From contig WACJ01000411.1 of NCBI GenBank assembly GCA_008973525.1, positions 1-64,000 of the forward strand: a stretch of 64,000 bases of DNA. The letters are read 5' to 3'. The stretch is from Stenopsyche tienmushanensis (lineage: Eukaryota; Arthropoda; Insecta; Trichoptera; Stenopsychidae). Made by a program: the position numbers and the translations under genes. Of this stretch, positions 11,621 to 23,804 are shown piece after piece. The notes under the pieces are model-generated. The model saw nothing but the letters and a program-made list of their open reading frames with translations, did not search any database and had not been told where the DNA came from. How positions within the stretch are numbered: position 1 is the first letter of the stretch; each line of letters begins with the position of its first letter.

Positions 11621-12298
11621 CTTTTCGTATCGAGCTTTCCCTTCGAGGAAACTCAAACGTCAGATAGCAATTATATTACCATTTTTCTACTTATCCTTAT
11701 TTTATTTTTAAATATTCCGAATCAACGTAGTATTTATTTTTTAAAGTTTATTCCTGGCCCTAATGACATAAATGTTTATTGTTTGGTGTTATTTGAATAG
11801 GAAGAAATATAAGCGTTTTGTCTCGGTGGACAGGGCCGCGTTTTACACATAGAATAGACACAGAATTGGGTTCTATTTTTAAATTACAATATCTAAAAAT
11901 GTATCTGGTACATACGCGTTGTGACCCACTCTTGAATTCTGGAGTAATTTTAAAAAGAATACACATTCTCTTGCTTCTGCACATACGACGTATGTCACAT
12001 GAACAAAACGCTACTGACCTTATTAACGGTGTATTTTATTTGAAATAGAAAACCAGGTAAAACAATGAAAGCACAATCAACCTGGGATACACATTTATTT
12101 TGGCAAGTTTCAAGGCTTTAGTATAAATCGAAAAAGTTTGTTTAAATAATATTTTATTTAAAGATGGCATCGTTGAATACGTTTGAGTAAAAGTTGTTGT
12201 TGTTGTTTTTTTTTTGTGTATATAAAGCTGAAGTAGTGAATCGTAAATATCTGTAGGCGCGGTATTTAGAGTGTTAAAGTGTCATATAGAAAAAAGAT
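11620..12298. other. Unassigned stretch
   Basis: No gene or element recognised. Two overlapping open frames on opposite strands at 11760-12048 have no known motif. Confidence 0.35.
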
Positions 12299-12555
12299 TT
12301 AACTCGTTCCTCGCCCCGTTCACCGTATACAGTGGACGTTTTGTATGTTTATATATAACATAAAGACAAAATTAAAATAACCAAAATATGCATTTACTAT
12401 GCATAAAATTATGTTTAGAGTGAAATATAACTTTATATTACGTTACCACCAATTCATTAAAACAATTCAAACACATATGAAGTGATTTTGGACGAATAGG
12501 ACAATATCTTGCGACCATTTTTGCACCGATTCACGCTGGGCGACGAACGTATTAA
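12299..12555. mobile_element. piggyBac-type MITE with TTAA ends
   Basis: A 257-bp element bounded by TTAA at 12299-12302 and 12552-12555. Its left end TTAACTCGTTCCTCGCCCCG and the complement of its right end, TTAATACGTTCGTCGCCCAG, form imperfect inverted repeats. A related terminus (complement TTAACACTCTCGTCGCCCAA) sits at 13745-13768. No coding sequence. Confidence 0.7.
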
Positions 12556-12889
12556 ATGCAGTGATTTCCACGCATAATATTTTTTATTTTAATATCATCT
12601 GAGCATGTGAGCAGGTGATCTGGGCTTCGAACCAAAATTGAAAACCGATAACCGAAAAAACCGTTATTTTCTGGAACGGAAACCGATTCGAAAATACTGG
12701 TTTGGAAGATGTTCAAAATTATGCTTGAATATAAGTTTTACATGATTAAAAAACGAACCACCTGGAGCTGAATCGAAAACCGAAAAACCTGTTATTTTTC
12801 GCGGACCGAAAAACGTAACTGAACCGATTTAAATATTTGAAACTGAACTGGAATAAAAACCGAAATGAAAACGTATGTGCGAACGAATT

Positions 12890-13560
12890 CCAGTGTTTCA
12901 GAAAGAGCACTTTTGTATGTTGAGCTTGGAGAGTGACAGAGACGGAAAAATATGGAAGAAAGTGTATGGGAGACAGAGACGGAGAGTTTCCTGCGTACAT
13001 TGCACGATTGTATTGATCAGCGCTTCTTAAACTTATGTAGTTCCCGGACCCCCTCTTGAGTAAAATTTCTGTCGCGGACCCACTCTTGAGCAAATATTTT
13101 TTCGCGGACCCTTGAATCAATTTTTTTAATGGACCCCATCCTAACCCTTGTTCAATTATTGGTCAAAGTAGATCTTCTTACAATGCTCTCTGCAAATAGT
13201 TCCACGAAAATATCTTGTTCAAATATAGGCACATGTTTTTTTTAAAATTCGCGGACCCCAGTTTATACCGCTGGTATAGATCGTTGATCCAAATTCATCG
13301 GCTAATAATGATCTGCGAATGATATAATGAATCGATTTAAAGTGTATTTTGTGCTATTTATTTAACTCGTTAGTCACTACATCCACCAGATATGCGCGTC
13401 TCCGAATTCCAAAGTCCTAGTCTCCGAAAAGCGATTTCAGCATCTCATCGTTGCTTATTTTACGAACGTCTTTCTATAATATCGTCCAGATGACAACTGT
13501 CTAAATATCTTTCGAGATCGACTTTGAAACTTGCCTTCCTACCTTTGTCTGTTCGCATTT
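12890..13560. repeat. Family D-related long repeat, split by hAT
   Basis: Resembles 24690-25045: GACAGAGACGGAGAG, then a GTACAT...GCACGATTGTAT block, then GTCTCCGAAAAGCGA and CAGATGACAACTGTCTAAAT. The copy is interrupted at GATTGTAT by the hAT MITE at 13018-13273 and continues beyond it. The left edge holds an ATTCCAGTG...TCAGAAAGAGC motif also found near the ends of other family D copies. Confidence 0.5.
13010..13281. mobile_element. hAT MITE nested in family D repeat
   Basis: The element is 13018-13273 (256 bp). It is flanked by GTATTGAT and GTATAGAT, an 8-bp duplication with one mismatch. Its ends CAGCGCTTCTTAAACTTATG and the complement of CAGCGGTATAAACTGGGGTC are imperfect inverted repeats. 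Several internal CGCGGACCC motifs are typical of hAT elements of the CAGNGNTTCT type. A fragment of the same family lies at 34436-34515. Non-coding. Confidence 0.8.
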
Positions 13561-13744
13561 GTTTATCTTTACCTTGTTTCGGTTAATTTGACTAATGACA
13601 AAGTAAAGCTTATCGATCTAAGATAAAACAACATATAAGAAAAGATGCGCAACGTGTCGTCTGTGTTTATCCCGTGCGTTATAATATCGCATCGCTGTTC
13701 CTTCTGTCTATCGAATTTGGGCCCCGTGATAAACAACACCAATT

Positions 13745-13898
13745 CACGTTGGGCGACGAGAGTGTTAAATATAAGCTTTATACGCGCTGCTGCGATCCTG
13801 ACAAATAAGTGGATTTGTACGGATGATAAATGGCGGCCAAGCAAATATAGCATCTAAGATTGTGAAGATTTAAAATTAGCTCACTACTCAAAGGGTTG
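13745..13898 (-). mobile_element. Family D fragment (minus) joined to another TTAA terminus
   Basis: The right end is the complement of TTCAACCCTTTGAGTAGTGA, matching family D. The left end, around 13745-13768, is instead the terminus type of the 12299-12555 MITE. The block with GGATTTGTACGGATGATAAA and AGCATCTAAG is shared with 1200-1260, 15360-15400, 25060-25110 and 34675-34720. This may be a chimaera or two abutting insertions. Confidence 0.45.
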
Positions 13899-15099
13899 AA
13901 GTTTGAAATTTTAAGCGCAAACTTTTATGAGTGTAAGATAAAATTTATCATACAATTATTGGCTGATAAATGACATTTATAATTTAATTTTCAACAATAT
14001 CTGGAGCAGCAGATTTTATTATATTTAAATTAAAATTGATATTTAGGTGACCAAGTTTCGGAGCAAAGCGAGTATTTTGTGTCTTTTGTTACTTTGCCAA
14101 TTCAGCATAGCGTGGTTCGCTATCTTCCGTCACATTAGGTTATTTAATGTCAACAAACTGCTCATAAATTATCTTTCAGCTGAAGATATTTTATAGAATT
14201 CAAAGATATTGAAAATCGGCTCTATAGACATCCTGAAGTGACGTCGAGAGAATATCTGGCGTAAATATCGACACAAAATCTGACATAGTCCTACATCTGA
14301 AAGCTTTCAAGTTCAATGCAATTCATATGGAATTTATCAACAATAAAGCAACATGAATTCTAAATTGGATGCGTGTCGAGCGAGCTAATAAAATGCTGAA
14401 AACATTTTTGCCGGACTTCTGTATCATGGTTTTAATTTTAAATGCACGATCATAGAGCATTCTGAGCATTGCTTCTTTCGATGGACCCTTTGAGTCGATG
14501 TTTATACTGGATGCTTTGACGCAATGGCCATAAAAACATATGCGAAAAATTCGGGCATGCAAATTTCTGAAAGAGCAAGTGGAGCGAAAAATCGACGCAA
14601 TGAAGTCTGATGTAATCCTCGTAAAATTTCCAAGAAATAAACAATGCCTCTGAAATCATAAGCAACTCATAAAAGCAATCCGAATCGATTCTGAAATTAC
14701 GACTGATGTAAGTCCAACCGGAAAGATAATGACGATCGAAATTGATCAGTTTTGGCTGGATAATAATTCGCATTAATCGCAGACGAGATCCGAATTACAT
14801 TTTTCATCCAGAAAATTTCTAAGAATATAAATATTTTATCATAAAAAAGCATATAATTGGCGACGGAACAAATTTTTCAAAGGTGACATCTTTAGATTCT
14901 ATATCATGATTCTTGCCGCGTCATCTTGGTATATTTTTTGCAAGATAGATTTGGCGGCTTACTAGCAATTTAATTTACGATGAAAAATAAAGTGCTCGCA
15001 ATATCCAGATATTGAATCTGAAGACTGAAAGGGCAACCATGCCGGAGCTGAACAAAGAAAATTCGAAGAATTTAGATGAAGTATTCTGGATGATATATG
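13899..15099. other. Unassigned stretch
   Basis: No gene supported. Two minus-strand frames at 14323-14773 overlap in different phases and carry no motif I recognise. Confidence 0.35.
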
Positions 15100-15170
15100 A
15101 AGTGTTCTGGATTCGTAACTCAATTATCTTAGGTTCAAATCTACATGAGGTGTGGTTGGCAACCACATTT
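15100..15170 (+). mobile_element. SINE fragment (tRNA-derived family)
   Basis: Shares the B-box region (AGGTTCAAATCT) and the GTTGGCAACCACATTTTT body start with the SINE at 9885-10085. It is cut off at the TTAA where a family D element begins. Confidence 0.6.
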
Positions 15171-15446
15171 TTAACCCCTTAGAGAGGTAATACACAGAAT
15201 TGTGTCCAAATTCTAGTCATTCAGAGAGAAGCATTCTTACAGCGTTGAGAGAGTATCTTGCGTACATCGTACGATTGTATAGATCGTCAACCCAAATTTA
15301 TCGACTAATGATGTTTATTTATTTATGTACAAGCTTCATACGCGCTGCGGCGGTCCTGATAGATAAGTGGATTTGTACGGATATACAAATATAGCATCTA
15401 AGTTCATGATGATTTTAAATTAGCTCAAATTAACTCAAAGGGTTAA
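15171..15446 (-). mobile_element. TTAA-type MITE, family D copy (minus)
   Basis: A 276-bp element with TTAA at 15171-15174 and 15443-15446. Ends TTAACCCCTTAGAGAGG and the complement of TTAACCCTTTGAGTTAAT match those of family D. It lies directly against the truncated SINE, as expected if it jumped into that SINE. Confidence 0.68.
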
Positions 15447-15454
15447 AAACATAC

Positions 15455-15600
15455 ATAGACACGCGGGGAAGAAGACAAATGCTTGTCCGATAGCCTTGAC
15501 CGCGGGAAAACGTGTTCTTCTCGCCGGTTTCACAGGTCTCGTGATTATGGTACTTCTCTCAGTGTAAATAAAGATATTGGCCAAGAAAAAGAAGACCATC
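15455..15600 (+). repeat. Repeat family F, LTR-like
   Basis: A block containing CGCGGGAAAACGTGTTCTTC, a GGTACTTCTCTCAGTGTAAA stretch and AATAAA is shared in inverse orientation with 28190-28335. The GC-rich region followed by a polyadenylation signal suggests part of an LTR. The ends are not defined. Confidence 0.4.
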
Positions 15601-15839
15601 GATTTATTTTTCAGATCATTAATAATGAAATAAAAATGGTTGTTTATGGAATATTTTTTTGATCTTATCTTCTTGATTGAAGCTTATCTTTGAGATCGCT
15701 GTTTCGAATGCAAATGGCAAACAAGTTTGAAATGTTTGATTGAACTGCAAAACACACTACAAACAGGAGCCGTGGACATATTTCATTTTTAAGGGCTATT
15801 TTCGTATTTCGTGTGGATGGCAATTTGGAGCTGGGATTA
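15601..15839. other. Unassigned
   Basis: No gene or element recognised. Confidence 0.3.
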
Positions 15840-16260
15840 AATCCCTTTACTCCGTGATGCGGCTATTTTGTGTGTGCTTTTTGTCGTGTTGGATATTTTT
15901 GGTGATCGTATGGATATTTTTTCTGGTGTCGGATTCTATTATTATTCGATGTTGGTGAAGTCTTTTTTTGGGGTTGTAGTTTGGTATGATGTGGAAAACG
16001 AGGGGAGGGTTGTGATCCTGGCGTCTGAAGTAGTATGTGGGGAGTTTTATGATTTGTTCGTGTAGTGTGTTGATTTATAGGTCTTTGTGTAGGTCTGCGT
16101 TTCTGACATAGTATGGTGCGTTTGTTATTTGTCTTATGATTTTGTTTTCTTGTGCTTGTAGTTTGTGGAATGTGTTTGGCGATGCTTTGGCTGCCAATGT
16201 TTAATGTATTGTGTTTTGTATGTTTTTGTGGAAGTTTAAGTTTTTTCCCAGCTTAGCTTT
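15840..16260 (-). pseudogene. Jockey-type reverse transcriptase C-terminal fragment
   Basis: On the minus strand one frame reads ENKIIRQITNAPYYVRNADL and, shortly after, a LHKDL...INTLHEQIIKL...YYFRRQDHNP sequence with one stop. This matches the C-terminal region of jockey-clade reverse transcriptases, where a RxITxAPWYVRN motif and a DLxIxxL-EEI motif are conserved. Only the tail survives, as expected for a degraded non-LTR retrotransposon. The strand is strikingly T/G-rich when read forward. Confidence 0.75.
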
Positions 16261-16294
16261 TTGCCGTTGAGACAAGGACTATAGTACAACCAAA

Positions 16295-16680
16295 CTTTAA
16301 ATACTTGAAGCGTGGACAGCGGGGAGGGGGAAGAAAGGGTGCGCGCGCAACGCGGCGGTTGAGCTCTGCTCACGAGGAGGAGCAGGAACCCGTCTGCAAG
16401 GAGAGAGCGAGCGCGCGCATATTTGGTAAACGCTGCCTTGTGGCTCCGCGACGCGTGGCCTCAAATAATAAAATTTCAGAACTCCATTGTCTCGTTTCAT
16501 TTACTCCTTGAGAATTCCGTCCTCCACATCTCACCAGGTCCGATAAGGAACGGACCGGCAAACGCCCGGGAATCTACGGGACCACCTTCTTGCCTGTCGC
16601 CAGTGACTATGTGTCTGGACCGCAACCGGTCTCCATATATTCCGAAGTGTCAACACATTTATTTTTCCTCATTTCTTGTA
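16295..16680 (+). repeat. GC-rich LTR-like island
   Basis: An island with GAGCGAGCGCGCGC and many CpGs, followed by an AATAATAAAA polyadenylation-like signal near 16465 and then TCACCAGGTCCG. Composition and signal order suggest an LTR and leader of a retroelement. I could not define its ends and saw no second copy. Overlapping short frames in all phases are by-products of the GC content. Confidence 0.35.
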
Positions 16681-16718
16681 TACTTGATGTACTCGAACTA
16701 GATTATATATTTTTTATG

Positions 16719-17000
16719 TTAGGGTGTCCCATAAGTTTCTTTCGTTTTCATATTAAGAAAAAATTGGTTTATTTTACACATGAACTTATCACATTTATTA
16801 TATTTTATTTTTGCCAAAGCGTTTTGATATTCGATAGAGATGTTTGTTGGTTTTTGGTTCATGTTGATGGCTGTTCGATTTCAAAAATATTTCAAAGATA
16901 TCGTCCAGAAATGCGCATATATTGAAATAAACAGGATTGTGATGAGGATCACAATTTCCCGCGATCGCTATTAGTTTTTCGTAAAGTGAGACAATAGTCT
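16719..17000 (+). mobile_element. Possible mariner 5' end
   Basis: TTAGGGTGTCCCATAAGTTT at 16719 resembles mariner inverted termini of the TTAGG-G-GTCC-ATAAGT class. No transposase signature follows clearly and no matching right end was found. Confidence 0.35.
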
Positions 17001-17702
17001 CCCGGATACGGTGAGTGGCAAAGACTGAGATCTAAGTTTCTAGCAAAAGAACCTCTCAAAACATGAATGGAACGTTCAAAATCCAGAAATAAGGTTTCAT
17101 TTCATGAACAAACCAATAGTTTTATATTGAATATAGGTAGAGGTAGTTAATTTGATGACCGGATATTGCACTTGCATTTATAGTAGCATCCAATTTCTCA
17201 CAGTGTCGCAAACGCATAAAACTCGTCACAGGTCGTTTAAATCTGTCTCCTGTCGAGCACGCTCTCTTCTTCGTCCTTTTGTGTTCACTTTGTCAGTTGG
17301 TTTGGATTCAACCGGACATGAACCGTTGAGCATTAAAGTTGTCTGTGTTTCACAGCTTTGTTTTTTTATTTTTTAGTAAACAAACATAGTTATTCGAGTC
17401 ATAAAAGGGGAGAACATCCGTTTTGGATATTATTTTTAGGCATAAGTATCTATTAATGCAATATGCGGACGCTGTGAAACATCTTCATTACGAAAGACTA
17501 AATTGATGCGAAGCATGGAAGAAGAATAGATCAAGGTTGATATAGTGCATGGCAAAATTTGCAAAAGCAGCTATCGTAACTCGGATGCTGTGTCACAGTT
17601 GAAAATATCTATATCATTTTGATATATTTATTGTCCTAGTTAAAAGTTATAATTTTCATATACGTCAAAAGCTAGCTGATTTTTTTGATTAAAACCATTT
17701 CA
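17001..17702. other. Unassigned stretch
   Basis: No gene recognised. Confidence 0.3.
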
Positions 17703-18535
17703 TTAACCTGTTAAGTGGGCATGACGTATATATACGTCCAACGTATATTGCATCGAAATTGGTTAGGACGTATATATACGTCCTCGAAATATATGTTGCC
17801 CTAAAACAGACGGGACTTTTTGCTGTTGTTTAACAAATGTGTGAGTTATCAATACATGTTTTGACATGGATTTAAGATAGGTAGCAGATTGGTTGCATTT
17901 CGCTATTATGTTGGGGTGGACGTGCATTTACTAATAAAATAAGATAAGACTCGAAGGCAAACTTATAGTTTAAAAATGGAAGAACAAAAAAGACGTATTG
18001 ATGCTCAGTTCAGACAGCATAGTAAAAAGCTAACCTATGCCATCAAAAAATAGCATTAAACCTAAGCCTTCACGCTTAGTTGAAAGGCATTTTCAAAGAA
18101 CAAATGACAGGGATCTAAAGCCAGGAAATGTCGAGTTTATTACAAAAAAGGAAAATAATCTACATACTGGTGTCCGGATTGTGAGGTAGCACTACGTATC
18201 AACAACTGTTTTAAAATATATCACACAGAAGTTGAGTTTTGAATTTATGTATGGATATATTTTATTTTTTTAAACTCTATGTTTCCATTTTCTTTGTGTG
18301 CTTTTGTTTATTGTTTTGTATTTGTTAACACCTCTATATGCTTTTGTGTCTAAATAAATAAAAAAATAAATGTTTCATTGTTTTTTTTAATACATTTTAT
18401 ACATGCATGGTTAAAAAAATTAAATATATCAACTCACGCCAGGTGGGCGGGACGTATATATACGTCGTAACGAAAATGTGCGCGCTCACTGTATGTTGCG
18501 TTATTGAAAATGAGCTTCCCCGCTTAACAGGTTAA
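17703..18535 (+). mobile_element. piggyBac element remnant with transposase C-terminus
   Basis: Bounded by TTAA at both ends, with inverted termini TTAACCTGTTAAGTGGG and the complement of TTAACCTGTTAAGCGGG. A subterminal GACGTATATATACGTC palindrome recurs three times. Inside, at about 18040-18240, frames interrupted by a shift and a stop give PKPSRLVERHFQR, CRVYYKKGK and then YWCPDCEVALRINNCFKIYH. This is the Cys-rich zinc-binding C-terminus of piggyBac transposases (Cys pairs followed by CFKxYH). The catalytic core is deleted. The element is 833 bp. Confidence 0.9.
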
Positions 18536-18984
18536 ACAATAAAAATAACAAAAATGACTCAATATTAAAAGACAATTGAATAATATATTATCTTTGTCAA
18601 TTTCAAATACTTGAGCTTGACCTTTCTCAATCACAGTCGATCATTAACCAATTGAAATAGGAGGCACAGGCTCCTTTACGAGAAAAAAAGAAACTAAACA
18701 AATAAATTCACTGGTGTCGGGTCTGAGACAGTGCGAGCCATGGAATAAGGCCGCCAAAAAACGAATTTACACGAGAGTGGTGCCCACAAAATAAATCATA
18801 ATTGAAGGATCTTATTATCATCTTCATCATCTTATTTAAATCAAAAATACATTGCAAAATACAAAAAACATTTCTAGACACCCCTAACCCCCCAAAAAAT
18901 TGTCGTGTGGATTGATACGACAAGCATCCTGTATATAAAATATTCGAATAATTGAATTTACGATTATTTGGGACCCTCTAGTTG
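18536..18984. other. Unassigned
   Basis: No gene. A minus frame at 18708-18923 has no motif. AT-rich. Confidence 0.3.
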
Positions 18985-19290
18985 AGTGCGAATCTATTAT
19001 GCGAACCATTTATTCCACACGAAAGAGAAAGATCTGGCTGCAGGAGGGACGACCTCCCGCAGCCAAGGCTAATCGTCGACTCCCCCGACTCCCGCCTCCT
19101 GCGCGTCACTACCCAACCGGCAACGGTGCATGCGCAAGAAGCGATCAGTCTGTATGCAGGTGCAATGTCTCCGCAGGGCCACAAGAGATGGCGCTGATAA
19201 AATAACACATTGCACCTGAAGAGAGATGGAAGATGTCGCTGTTAACAGCGCTATTACATGGGGATGGTAGATCACCCACGCTACATTACC
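18985..19290 (-). repeat. Repeat family A, LTR-like copy 2
   Basis: Inverse-orientation copy of the 1852-2225 repeat. It includes the CGCTGTTAACAGCG palindrome at 19236-19249 and an AATAAA (as TTTATT) at 19008-19013. Homology with copy 1 stops just beyond this polyadenylation signal. Confidence 0.5.
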
Positions 19291-20324
19291 AATAATGATA
19301 ATTATAGTCCAAATATTAATTTTTTGGTGATAAAAAAAATAGTATAAGCTCAATTTGGCATGAAAATTAATAGATATTCTCTCCAGGTTGCAATTTTATC
19401 ACAGTGTATGAATCATTTACATGGTTGAACCGGATATGAGAACCGTTTTAAAGTCAACAAAGATGAAAAGCGGAAAAAATACTAGGAAATCATTAGCGGA
19501 GTGCATCGAATGCAGAATTGCTGTTGACCCAATTTTTTGTATGGAATTCACGTGAGAAAGGTTTCTTGGAACTGTTTTAATATAGAACAATGATTCACGG
19601 ACTTATAGCTTGACGAGGATCGAACGAGTCCTTGCTGGCGAAGCATTCCTGGATAATTTTGCAACTCCACCAACCAACTCTGTAATATGCATGGAGAAGA
19701 GCATTTATTTTAGCGATGTGGTGAAAATCTTTGATCACTGAAATCTTGCAGAATTTTAGACAACGTCTGTGTCATTATCGTGCATTTTACGGCTGAGCGT
19801 CCTTGTTTATGAAGTATTTATTGTCTACACTCGATGAAATTTCTTTATAAACAAATTCTGTGAAACAGATTTGTTACAGTCCCGATATGTCCTGTGTAAA
19901 CAGAGTGCGTGGTTTGCATCGTTTAACTTTCATTGGCAATGAGTTATGGATCTGTTTGTAAACTTAATCTTGCATCTTGAAAGGTTTATTTATATCGTAA
20001 GATGCATATTTGGGGGTCATCTCGTTGCATTATTTGAAAGACAAAAGCTAAAAATTCAAATACTAATATAATATATCAAGAGCTGGCAGCATAAATTAAA
20101 AGTCATCTAACACATGTGAATAGTTGTGTTCCCGGATTATCATTATGACAGTCTGGCGACTGAGTGCCGTTGGATTTGAAAAGCGAGGGGGTTGAAATCT
20201 AGGGAAAATTTAAAACAATTAAGTAATACTATATGTTTTTTTTTAAATAATTCTATAAATGAGTAAAATAAAAAAACATTTTTAAGAATTGTTAAGGCAA
20301 CGCGTTAACAACATCTATTTGTAA
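19291..20324. other. Mostly unassigned; weak repeat
   Basis: No gene. A segment near 20080-20150 (GAGCTGGCAGCATAAATT, GTCATCTAACA) resembles 1705-1790, so the two probably derive from one old interspersed repeat. Confidence 0.3.
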
Positions 20325-20465
20325 AGGTCTGTGGGTCCAACTGGTCTGCTTTTCGGACCACTGACATGACGAGCACCTCGCGATTAAATGCCATATCAGA
20401 ACATGTCTACAGATCGATTACGAACTTTCATTACAAAACGAAGTTATCCGAAGAATTCCCTGAAT
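20325..20465 (+). mobile_element. hAT MITE family B, fragment
   Basis: Carries CTGCTTTTCGGACCACTGA and the downstream ACATGTCTACAGATCGATTA block also seen in the copies at 4015-4180 and 28636-28800. Ends missing. Confidence 0.55.
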
Positions 20466-22557
20466 AATATCCTATCCGAGAATAATATTTTCCCTGTCAA
20501 ATATGATTATTTTCAATTATCCGGATTTTCAATATCCCGACTACTTTCATCTCCAATTAAGTACTTTGCAAAATAAGATGTGTAACAATAAATGTGTCGT
20601 TGAACAACAACCATTGGCACATATGTCGTATCATTGGCCATTATTATAACTAGTAATATTCTAAAAAATCCCAAATACTACATAAAATTAGATGTATGCT
20701 TTGAGGTTTCAAATCCTAAGCTAGAATAGCTTTCATTCGAATCTCAATATTTATCATTAAATCCCTCTAAAACAATCGCTGCAAGATTTGGAGCCTGTCT
20801 TTCGATCGCAATATTTAAAATTTGAGCATATGTAAAAAACATACCACAACATTATGATGCATAAAAATATTATGTCTGTTTTAAACACGTGGAATTTGGA
20901 TACAGCAACGATGTCGATCAACCCGTTTGATTTTTGCTAAAAGCCAATCTAAAATTAGTTTCAAGCTCAGATCTAATTAAAGACACGATCCAAAACGCAG
21001 ACAAGACGGTTAAATCGGGAAAATTAGGGAATCAAAGATCGCTCGAATAGTTTAACTGCATAAGGAACGCAGATGTTTGTCTGAAAAACTATGGAAACAA
21101 AAATAAATACAAAATAATTGTATACAAACACCATGTTTTGATGAAATGAAGGTAACGATCGAAACCTAAGCATCTTTGAAGTAATTCATCCCTGAACCAT
21201 CTTTATAAATTGGTAAGAAATGCTGTTTATCTCTTGGCCAAGAAATGGAGTCAGATATTCAAGCTTTGGATATGTTTTAAAGTAATAGTTTTCTGCCATT
21301 TGTAACAGCTTTTAACTCCAGTCGGGTTCCCATGATAATGTCTTTTTTTTAAATTCCTCGGACTTCTCTAGCTTTCGTTTATTAAGATATTTTGACATTT
21401 TTGCTTCGAAAATTCAACCACATACGACAAGCTATCGAGCTAAATTTGACTACGAGCAACTTCGAGCTAACTTCGAGCAACGTTAATTTTGCATACTTAT
21501 ATATGAGTGCAATATAACGATAATTTCGCTTAAAATATTTTTAGGAACATCTCCTATAATAAAACTAAAGCACTTGTGGTTTATACTAATTAACATTGCT
21601 TTAAATTTCTCGTTTTCCGTAATTATCTTTTCAAACGCGTTTTTCTCGAAATCCCTTTTTTCAATTTTGGCGCTCTCTAACTCAAAAGTTATTAACCAAT
21701 TGTTTTAAAAATTTACATATAGATTTATTATTTGATTTCAATTAATATTAATTAAATTCCGCGAAAATATTATTGTTTAAAATATGTTTTTTATTGTAAG
21801 AAAGGTGCAAAAATGGTCAAAAAATCGTTGTTAAAAAATGTTTTTTTCATTCAAAACTTGGTTCATATATTTACAAATTATATTTTTAATAAAATCCAAA
21901 TGTTATATTGATTTCAATTAAAAATTGTGATTTGATAAAAACTCAACTATTTCCCGCGAAAATTACTCATAAAAAAATAATAAATATATTTCAAAATATT
22001 AATAAAATATTATCTAAGTTTCAACAAATTATAATTATTCCTTCTGTTCAAAAAAATACGAAAAACGCTAAAAAATCGATTAATAAAAATATTTTTAACT
22101 CACCTAATAGTTACGTACTGATTTATAAGATCACCATCACGAATTTTAACACTTGTTTGTCCAAATAATAACGATAAGTAAACTGTATCTTCGATGCCTT
22201 TAGACAAAACATTATCCTTGTTCTCAATCTCAATGCACAGCGAAGAAATGCATAATCGAAGTGTCTCGATGTTCGATATAGTTGCTTTCTAAGTATGTGA
22301 ACACTTTCACAATTAACAACAATAAACGACAGAACAATTGAATTAACAATAGCGGGAGTACGTCTGATCTTGAGCTCGTCTTCGAATCTAATGAGAAATT
22401 GAAATACGTGGTTTTTTTTCCATATAATAACATAAAAGACGTTTTCCCATGATCCATATCAAGACTAGTTTGGTTTTGATTCAATACTGATGATGGATCG
22501 TTAGAAAACGATGATAAATACGATAATTTTCATAAAGGGGCTAACCATATCTGCAAT
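20466..22557. other. AT-rich unassigned stretch
   Basis: About 2 kb with no gene, transposase motif or inverted ends. Around 21420-21490 there are short direct repeats of CGAGC(A/T)A-CTTCGAG. Around 21600-22130 the sequence is extremely AT-rich and low in complexity; the 86-codon frame there is Asn/Ile/Lys composition only. Confidence 0.4.
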
Positions 22558-23174
22558 TAGGGAATCCAATCCCGGGATCCCGGACAGTTTTAGGTACTCA
22601 TTAATAAACGTAATCCCGAAACATTCGGAATTGAAATTTTTATCCGACAGAAATCGTACACCTCACCAGTACGATGAAGACGAGACATTGAGACATTCCC
22701 GCCGAAACTTGGAAAAAATTGGAAACAGTGGCGTAACTACTAATTGGTGAGCTTAGGCGATGCCTAGGGGCAGTAACTGTCTAATCTATGTATACATATA
22801 TATACAGTACATATATGTTTTTCAAATTGTTATAATAACCTTTCCCCACCGGTGATGTATTTACTACACCTTGACTCTAATAATGGGAATATCGATGTGA
22901 AATATAATAGATACGGGCTTCAGAATTTTTGTATTCCTCCGTAATATAATTTCGATGCTTTAATGTTACTTCGGGCATATTTTCAAAATAATATTTGAAT
23001 TGTTTAGTGTTTTATTTATCTATTTTTGAATTGTATTTTTATCTTTTCTTAAATAAATAAAATTCTTTCTTAAACTATTGTAAATCCCAGTCCCGCAATC
23101 CCGGGATGATCTAATGCAATCCCGAAATCCCGGGATCGAAATTTTGGCTCGGGATTGGATTCCCTATCTGCAAT
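22550..23174 (+). mobile_element. hAT element remnant with 8-bp duplication
   Basis: The element is 22558-23166 between exact TCTGCAAT duplications at 22550-22557 and 23167-23174. Ends are TAGGGAATCCAATCCCGGGA and the complement of TAGGGAATCCAATCCCG. Near the right end, at 22947-22994, a frame reads FDALMLLRAYFQNNI then stop, the very end of a hAT dimerisation (hATC) domain. The rest of the transposase is deleted. Repeat family C (22729-22953) lies inside it, immediately before the transposase tail. Confidence 0.88.
22729..22953 (+). repeat. Repeat family C, hAT-like, nested copy 1
   Basis: Starts CAGTGGCGTAACTACTAATT, a hAT-style terminus, and matches 26862-27083 closely over about 220 bp to a CCTCCGTAATATAAT end. 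In both places it lies upstream of a hATC remnant in the same orientation. It may be a MITE lacking a clear right inverted end, or a shared internal part of related hAT elements. Confidence 0.55.
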
Positions 23175-23804
23175 ATGAATCCACGAATTTAAATCGCACT
23201 GTGTGTGTTAAAATGTTTGCCAAAACACATTATCGACCATGCAATATTTCATACACTGCCAAAATAAATCATTTAATTGAAATGTTTGTAGATTTCTTAA
23301 ACTGGTAGACACACCAAAGCATATATTGATGGACCAGTTCAAACTGTTTATTAACACTTTTTTGCACTGTATTATTTATACTGTGATATCTCATTCCGCT
23401 TGTAAAATAAATAGAAGAAAATGTATGAAATTTGGAACGTATGTACAAAGTTTTTTCTTTCAAGTTAGTGCATTGTATAATAGAAAATTATAAATATTTT
23501 CAAATATAACAATTTTTAAACGTTTGAGCAAGAACCGAGTATATATCGTATTTCAAAGTGCTTATTAAAGCGTAAACGGTTCATTAAATGTTAATTAAAT
23601 GGAATATATGGGTGGCACCCACTTATCCAGCATTTTTATCTTTCCTATTTGGACATTATTTTTGCCTTTTTCGAATAATTCTTTCAATAGAAACACCAAA
23701 AATGACTCAATATTAAAGCTACGGAATAGGACCGCCAAAAGAATAAATTTACACGACAGAGGTGCCCACTACAGATCCTAATTAAAATAATAATTAGAGG
23801 CCTA
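23175..23804. other. Unassigned
   Basis: No gene or element recognised. Confidence 0.3.

Noticed and set aside
16305..16701. Overlapping frames in a GC-rich island
   Set aside because: Arg/Ala-rich readings in several phases follow from composition; no conserved motif.
21908..22168. 86-codon frame
   Set aside because: Asn/Lys/Ile-only composition from low-complexity AT-rich DNA.
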